This document shows, piece after piece, positions 49,286 to 53,794 of a DNA stretch of 53,794 nucleotides. Source of the DNA: Actinomycetes bacterium (GTDB lineage: Bacteria > Actinomycetota > Acidimicrobiia > Acidimicrobiales > Palsa-688); assembly GCA_021838445.1 (NCBI GenBank), contig JAKCDU010000006.1:4816-58609 (forward strand), written 5' to 3'. The position numbers and the translations under genes are program-made. Each line of letters begins with the position of its first letter. The stretch's first letter is position 1. The notes beneath the pieces are model-generated. The model had not been told where the DNA came from. It ran no database searches and saw nothing but the letters and a program-made list of their open reading frames with translations.

Positions 49286-49313
49286 TAGTTGGGGCGAGGC
49301 GGGTCGGAAACGG

Positions 49314-50150
49314 CTACTCGGATACCTTGGAGCGGTCGTAGAGACCGGTGCGCCACTGCGGCAGCAGGTCCTCGGTCATCCCCCAGAGTTCCCGCGTGCT
49401 CGCGCCCCCGTCCACCACGAGCGTCTGGCCGCTGATGCGCTCGGCCAGGCTGGAGCAGAGGAACAGGGCCGCGTTGGCGATGTCCCGGGTACGCGGCGGG
49501 GCGAGAGGGTTGATGGTGTCGGCCGCCCAGGTACCCTCGGGCCAGTCCTCGTTACCGGTCCCGACGTTGCCGGGTGCCACCGCATTGGCCCTTATGCCGT
49601 AGCGGCCGAGCTCCTGGGAGAAGGTCTTGACCAGGCTGATGACCCCGGCCTTGGCCGCACCGTAGGGCGCGTGCAGGGCGGCCGCGGCGATGCCGTCCAC
49701 CGAGGCCAGGGCCACGAGGGACCCGCCCGTGCCCTGCTCCATCATGTGCCGGCCCACGGTCTGGAACACGTAGAAGACCTGCGTCAGGTTGTTGCGCAGG
49801 GTCCACTCCCAGTCCTCGGTCGAGAAGTCCCCCACCCGGTCCCAGCGGGCCCCGCCGACGATGTCCACGCAGGCGTCGAGCGAGGGCAGCTGTGACGCCG
49901 CTTCGGTCACCGCTCTTTCCACCTGGGTCCTATCGGTCAGGTCGGCCACCACCGGGAAGGCCCGGCCCCCCGAGCGCTCGACGACCGCAACCACTTCCGC
50001 GGCCCGCCCCTCGTCGATGTCCACGCACGCCACCGTCGCCCCGGCAGCAGCCAGGCGCAGGCAGGTGGCCGGCCCGTGACCAGCCCGACCGGGCACCGAA
50101 CCGGCTCCCGCCACCAGCGCCCCTTTACCCTCGAGGCCGAAGCTGATCAT
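49314..50150 (-). CDS. Short-chain dehydrogenase/reductase (SDR)
   Basis: This 278-residue SDR has a cofactor-binding loop reading AGAGSVPGRAGHGPAT, longer and less canonical than TGxxxGxG, and CVDIDEG for the adenosine-binding Asp (NAD preference). The catalytic Ser is in LASVDG and YxxxK in YGAAKAG. It ends with VDGG and an extra tail. The usual NNAG is DIVGG. ATG 50150 is chosen because GGTGGGGG precedes it. It diverges from the IclR regulator and lies upstream of the APH-P450 genes on the same strand. Confidence 0.85.
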   Translation of the reverse strand: MISFGLEGKGALVAGAGSVPGRAGHGPATCLRLAAAGATVACVDIDEGRAAEVVAVVERSGGRAFPVVADLTDRTQVERAVTEAASQLPSLDACVDIVGGARWDRVGDFSTEDWEWTLRNNLTQVFYVFQTVGRHMMEQGTGGSLVALASVDGIAAAALHAPYGAAKAGVISLVKTFSQELGRYGIRANAVAPGNVGTGNEDWPEGTWAADTINPLAPPRTRDIANAALFLCSSLAERISGQTLVVDGGASTRELWGMTEDLLPQWRTGLYDRSKVSE

Positions 50151-50181
50151 CCCGTACCCCCACCCGTTGATTTGCAATATC

Positions 50182-50201
50182 GAAACATCCTTCGGAAACA
50201 T
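50182..50201. promoter_or_regulatory. Direct repeat GAAACAT between SDR and IclR genes
   Basis: GAAACAT occurs at 50182-50188 and at 50195-50201, 13 bp apart, in the 98-bp space between the divergent SDR and IclR genes. The reverse-strand read contains TTTCCGAAGGATGTTTCG, which resembles the loose TTTCC-like halves of IclR-type sites. Autoregulation and SDR control are plausible. Confidence 0.4.
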
Positions 50202-50248
50202 GGAGCTTAGCCACCGCCCCGGTTCAGCCCCGAAAGGACCCTCCCTCC

Positions 50249-51124
50249 TTGTCCCGTCCCGCCCTCGCCGCCACCCGGGCCGTCTCGGTGCTGGACTTCC
50301 TCGCCAGCCACCCCACCGATTCGTTCACCATGTCCGATCTGGCCGGGCGGCTGGACGTGAACCTGGCCTCGATGCACTCGTTGCTGGCGGTGCTGGTGGA
50401 TTCCGGCTACGTGCTCCGCCACGGCCGCCTGCGGACCTACACCCTCGGTCCATCAGTGGTAGCCCTCGGAACCGCCGCCCTCGAGTGTCACCCGGTGATT
50501 GACCGGGCCCGGGACGCAGGGCGCGCGCTGGCCGAGCGCACCGGTCTCGAAACGGCCGTAACTGCAGTCGCCGGGGACCAGATCGTCCACCTGGCCCGCT
50601 CGGGGGAGCCCACCCCGCACGGGGCGTCAGCCCTCGTCGGCCAGAGGATCCCCTTGGTCCCGCCGCTCGGCGCCGTCTTCCTGGCGTGGGGGGACGCGGG
50701 GGAGTGGTTGCGGCGCTCCGATCGGCCGGCGGCCCTGGCCACGGTGCTCCGAGGCGTGCGCGAGCGGGGCTACGCGGTGGCCCTCGACGGTCCGGGCCGA
50801 CGCCGCCTCGAAGCGGCCCTCCACGACCTGGCCGACCACCCGACCGACCCGGTGCGCCGCAAGGCGGTGATGGTGCTGCTGGCCTCGCTCGAGACCGACT
50901 CCTACCATCCGCCGAGCATCACGCCGCGCAGCCGCTATGACGTGTCGATGATCTCGGCCCCCATATTCGCCGAGGACGGCACCGTGCTGATGGCGCTCAC
51001 CCTCGTGGGCTTCGAAGGGGGCCGGCGCGGCCACGAAGTGATCACCTACGGCGAGATGCTCCGCGACGCGGCACTCGTGGTGACCCGCCGGACACGCGGG
51101 CGCGTCCCTCCCCGCACCGGCTGA
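50249..51124 (+). CDS. IclR-family transcriptional regulator
   Basis: This 291-residue regulator has the N-terminal winged helix-turn-helix of the IclR family (RAVSVLDFLASHPTDSFTMSDLAGRLDVNLASMHSLL) and a C-terminal GAF-like effector domain from about residue 95. The domain is less conserved than in IclR itself, and the usual GRL-like effector loop is not obvious. Start is TTG 50249 with AAAGGA upstream. It diverges from the SDR and precedes a ligase on the opposite strand, so either could be a target. It is the only regulator in the right part of the window. Confidence 0.85.
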   Translation: MSRPALAATRAVSVLDFLASHPTDSFTMSDLAGRLDVNLASMHSLLAVLVDSGYVLRHGRLRTYTLGPSVVALGTAALECHPVIDRARDAGRALAERTGLETAVTAVAGDQIVHLARSGEPTPHGASALVGQRIPLVPPLGAVFLAWGDAGEWLRRSDRPAALATVLRGVRERGYAVALDGPGRRRLEAALHDLADHPTDPVRRKAVMVLLASLETDSYHPPSITPRSRYDVSMISAPIFAEDGTVLMALTLVGFEGGRRGHEVITYGEMLRDAALVVTRRTRGRVPPRTG

Positions 51125-51160
51125 CGACGAGCCCGCAGCCCCACCCGACCCAGCCCCGGA

Positions 51161-52849
51161 TCAGCCCTCGTCGTCGGTGAACCCGCTGGCCGCCGTTCCG
51201 GCCAGGACGTGCTTCATCACCTTGCCGCTGGCGTTCCTCGGCAGCGGTTGGGTGGTCACCTCGACCTCCTCGGGCACCTTGTAGTAGGCCAGGTTCTCGG
51301 CACAGAATGAGCGGACCTCGGCAGGGCTGAGCACGGCCCCCGGACGGGTGACCACCACGGCCTTCACGACCTGACCGAAAGTGGCGTCGTCGACGCCGAA
51401 CACCGCCGCTTCCTCGACCCCGGGATGCTCACATATGCGGTACTCGATCTCGAAGGGGTAGACGTTCTCCCCACCCCTGATGATCAGGTCCCTGCGGCGC
51501 GAAGCGATGAACAGGAGGCCGTCCTCCATCCGCCCGAAATCCCCCGACCGCACCCACCGCCCCGGACGGACGGCTTCGGCCGTGGCCTCGGGCTGCCCGC
51601 AGTATTCGAGCATGGTGTAGGGGCTGCGGATCTCGACGTTGCCTTCGACCCCATCGGGCAGCACCCCACCGGCGTCGCCGGTCACGCGCACCTCGACCGT
51701 CGGCAGGACGGGACCGACGCAGTCGGGTGCCGCCTGGAGCATCCAGTTGGGCGCCCAGGTGGCCAGTCCCCCCGTCTCGGTGGAGCCGTATCCGGTGGTC
51801 ATGGTGCTGCTCAGGTGCGGGAAGCGCTCCGCCACCCGACGGATGATGGCGGGACTGGTCGCCGACCCGCCCACGGTGACCGACACGAGCTGGCCTGCCG
51901 GTAGGTCCTCGAGGCCCGGAGCGTCGAGGAGGCGGGCGACGTGGGCGCTTCCCCCGCCCCATGCGTTGACCCCTTCGGAGATGGTCAGGGCCACCACCCG
52001 GGCGGGATCGAACCGGCCGAGCGGCCACACCGTCTTGGACCCGTTCATCACCGACCCGACCATCATGCTCAGACCGGACACGTGGAACAGCGGGTAGGGG
52101 GCCAGCCTGACCGGCGCGCCCACCAGACCCGACGAGGGCCCGGCCAGCAGCGCGCTGCGGGCTCCCATGAACTTCTGGAGCATCAGGTACCCGATCACGC
52201 CCCGGTGCGACAGCACCGCGGCCTTCGGTCGCCCGGTGGTCCCGCTGGTGAAGATGAGCAGGGCCGGGTCGTCCTCAGCCACCTCAATGGCCTCGGGCAG
52301 CGGCCGCCCGGGGTCCTCGCCGAACCAGTCCGAGCCGAGGCGTGCCGTCGGCCGGGCCACGGCGCCGAGCCGCTCAGCCCGGCGGTCGTCGACCAGCACC
52401 AGATCCGGCTCGGTCAACTCGACGGCGCTGTGCATCTCCGATGCGGTCCACCAGCCGTTCATGGCCACGACCACCGCGCCCAACGCGGTGGCCGCCCAGA
52501 AGGCCATGATCCACTCCGGGCAGTTGGCCGCGGCCACGGCCACCCGGTCGCCCGGGCCGATCCCGTAGTCGACCGACATCAGATCCATCACCGACGCCAC
52601 CCGCCCGGTCAGCTCACTGAAGGTCACCCGGCGGCCGTCGGAGAACACATAGCACTCGGCGTCGCCGAACACCGAGGCGCTCTCCAGCAGCTCACGGAGG
52701 TGGCGCGGCCGGGCCGTGAACACCTGCACCCTCTCCCCCAGCACCTCCTCGGTGCGTACCTCGAACGGCCCTCCCGGGGCGCAGATGCGGCGGGTGGCGT
52801 CATGGATGGCGCCGAGTCGGGGATCGCGGCCCGGAGCGGTGCCGGTCAC
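51161..52849 (-). CDS. Acyl-CoA ligase (FadD-like)
   Basis: The 562 residues include the P-loop FTSGTTGRPKAAVLSH, GYGSTETGG as A5, RWVRSGDFG, IASRRRDLIIRGGENVYPFEIE at the hinge and RNASGKVMKHVL with the catalytic Lys. An N-terminal extension of about 60 residues precedes the ligase core. The GTG at 52849 overlaps the stop of the SMP-30 gene (GTGA), so a lactone-opening enzyme and a ligase are made together. It could activate the acid released by lactone hydrolysis. Confidence 0.89.
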   Translation of the reverse strand: MTGTAPGRDPRLGAIHDATRRICAPGGPFEVRTEEVLGERVQVFTARPRHLRELLESASVFGDAECYVFSDGRRVTFSELTGRVASVMDLMSVDYGIGPGDRVAVAAANCPEWIMAFWAATALGAVVVAMNGWWTASEMHSAVELTEPDLVLVDDRRAERLGAVARPTARLGSDWFGEDPGRPLPEAIEVAEDDPALLIFTSGTTGRPKAAVLSHRGVIGYLMLQKFMGARSALLAGPSSGLVGAPVRLAPYPLFHVSGLSMMVGSVMNGSKTVWPLGRFDPARVVALTISEGVNAWGGGSAHVARLLDAPGLEDLPAGQLVSVTVGGSATSPAIIRRVAERFPHLSSTMTTGYGSTETGGLATWAPNWMLQAAPDCVGPVLPTVEVRVTGDAGGVLPDGVEGNVEIRSPYTMLEYCGQPEATAEAVRPGRWVRSGDFGRMEDGLLFIASRRRDLIIRGGENVYPFEIEYRICEHPGVEEAAVFGVDDATFGQVVKAVVVTRPGAVLSPAEVRSFCAENLAYYKVPEEVEVTTQPLPRNASGKVMKHVLAGTAASGFTDDEG

Positions 52850-53721
52850 GGCCTGCCGGCTCCCGGCACGGTCACGGCGAACGCGATGATCCGCCCCGAG
52901 CGCGTGCCGGCCAGCTCGTCGCGACGCCAAGACGGTGCGACACAGACGAACAGGGTGAGCCGGTCGTCCCCGCCGAGCACGCAGGCGACGGGCAGCTCGG
53001 GAGCCAGGTCGACGATGTCGGTCACCGCCCCGCCGGCGCGGACCCGTACCACCCTCCTGCCGACCGGGTCGGCGAACCAGACCGCCCCCTCGGCGTCGAG
53101 ACAGATCCCGTCGGGCGTCGCCGCCGGGACCGCCGGGTCGGACGGGGTCAGCGCCGCGAAGGTGTCGCGTGCCGACAAGCCTCCGTCACTACCCCGGTCG
53201 AAGGCGGTGAGCCGGCCACCGCCGCTCTCGGCCACGACCAGGCGCCTCTCCTCAGGGTCGAGCACCATGCCGTTGGGCGAGCGCAGATCACCGGCGGCCA
53301 CTTCGATGCTGCCGTCCGGCCCGACCATGAGGATCTGACCCGGGCGCCTCTCCCCGTCGCCGTGGATGCGAGCCCCCATGTCGCCGACATAGGCCGTGCC
53401 GTCGCCGGCCACGATCATGTCGTTGAGCGAGCCGACGGCCACCCCCGACAGGTTGGCGTGGACTGCCAGTCGCTCCGGGCCATCCAGACGGAGCACCATC
53501 TGTCGTTCCATGGACACGATCAGCAGGCGGCCGTCGGGAAGCCAGCCGAGACCTGACGGCTCGTCGCCGGGGACACCCACCACGGTTGCGGCCCGGCCGT
53601 CGGCGTCGATCGCCACGACCCGGTGGTCGTGCATGTCGCTGCACCACAAGCGCCCCTGGTGCCATCGGGGACCCTCGGTGAAGACGAAACCCTCGGAGAA
53701 CGTCGCCGCTGACACCCCCAC
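52846..53721 (-). CDS. SMP-30/gluconolactonase-like lactone hydrolase
   Basis: This 291-residue six-bladed beta-propeller of the SMP-30 family opens lactones with a divalent metal. The metal ligand Glu16 lies in FTEGPRW, an Asn in SPNGMV, and an Asp in ATPDGICLD, so the metal site is complete. It starts at GTG 53721 with AGGGGAG about 10 bases upstream; GTG 53715 is possible. The stop overlaps the start of the ligase gene. Together with BVMO-type and HSL-type genes in the window it points to lactone intermediates. The 73 bp to the window edge hold no gene. Confidence 0.87.
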   Translation of the reverse strand: MGVSAATFSEGFVFTEGPRWHQGRLWCSDMHDHRVVAIDADGRAATVVGVPGDEPSGLGWLPDGRLLIVSMERQMVLRLDGPERLAVHANLSGVAVGSLNDMIVAGDGTAYVGDMGARIHGDGERRPGQILMVGPDGSIEVAAGDLRSPNGMVLDPEERRLVVAESGGGRLTAFDRGSDGGLSARDTFAALTPSDPAVPAATPDGICLDAEGAVWFADPVGRRVVRVRAGGAVTDIVDLAPELPVACVLGGDDRLTLFVCVAPSWRRDELAGTRSGRIIAFAVTVPGAGRP

Positions 53722-53794
53722 CAGACACCACTCCCCTACCAGCCGATGATCCAGAACAATACCGAGGGGCGGACCCCGGTGAGCCGGCGCCGGC

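Overview
The window is high-GC DNA packed with GTG and TTG starts. It carries two F420/luciferase-fold (LLM) oxidoreductases, two double-domain CaiB/BaiF CoA-transferases, paired acyl-CoA dehydrogenases (ACADs), MaoC/DUF35/lipid-transfer-type aldolase genes and FadD-like ligases. This mix is typical of Actinomycetota, and I infer Acidimicrobiia or a relative from environmental DNA. I see no rRNA, tRNA, CRISPR array, phage gene or transporter that looks intact.

Layout: (1) 1-353 is an unassigned left edge with a short tandem repeat. A BKACE-like gene follows (354-1244), facing a four-gene minus-strand run: D-aminoacylase-like amidohydrolase, SnoaL-like protein, double CaiB and LLM oxidoreductase (6938 down to 1258). 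(2) A CoA ligase (7137-8723) converges on a minus-strand run of SDR, three crotonases and an ACAD (13353 down to 8720). (3) A double hot-dog dehydratase, a 45-residue ORF and a ligase (13556-16571) are followed by a divergent ACAD pair around an operator at 17740, another ligase, a FadR-type GntR regulator and an HSL-type esterase. (4) A VOC protein and an unknown protein (22628-23786) face a minus-strand run of RraA-like protein, split MaoC pair, Ltp-type aldolase and DUF35 protein (27243 down to 23868). This run resembles the actinobacterial ChsH1-ChsH2/Ltp2 side-chain module. (5) A LivF remnant lies upstream of a complete molybdenum hydroxylase operon (coxM-coxS-coxL order, 27869-31550). 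(6) Two paralogous amidohydrolases flank a tandem ACAD pair and a Baeyer-Villiger-type monooxygenase (31658-38252). Upstream lie a second double CaiB, a DUF35-Ltp fusion, a crotonase and a SnoaL-like protein (43925 down to 38304). (7) An LLM oxidoreductase, a ligase, a P450 coupled to an APH-type kinase, an SDR, an IclR regulator, a ligase and an SMP-30 lactonase end the window.

Together the genes look like a catabolic island that activates an unknown, probably cyclic or branched, carboxylic acid to its CoA ester. Activation would be by ligation (five ligases) or CoA transfer (two double CaiBs). The thioester would then be dehydrogenated, hydrated and cleaved by retro-aldol chemistry, with oxygenation by P450, BVMO, LLM enzymes and a molybdenum hydroxylase. 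The substrate cannot be read from the sequence. The strongest new signals are: an almost identical 16-bp operator at the two paired-ACAD loci, with weaker relatives at three other promoters; fused and split versions of both the MaoC pair and the DUF35-Ltp pair, with the thiolase nucleophile Cys missing from both Ltp proteins; a P450 whose C-terminus runs through five 21-bp repeats and into the facing ligase gene; and Glu in place of Asp at the catalytic position of all four CaiB half-domains.
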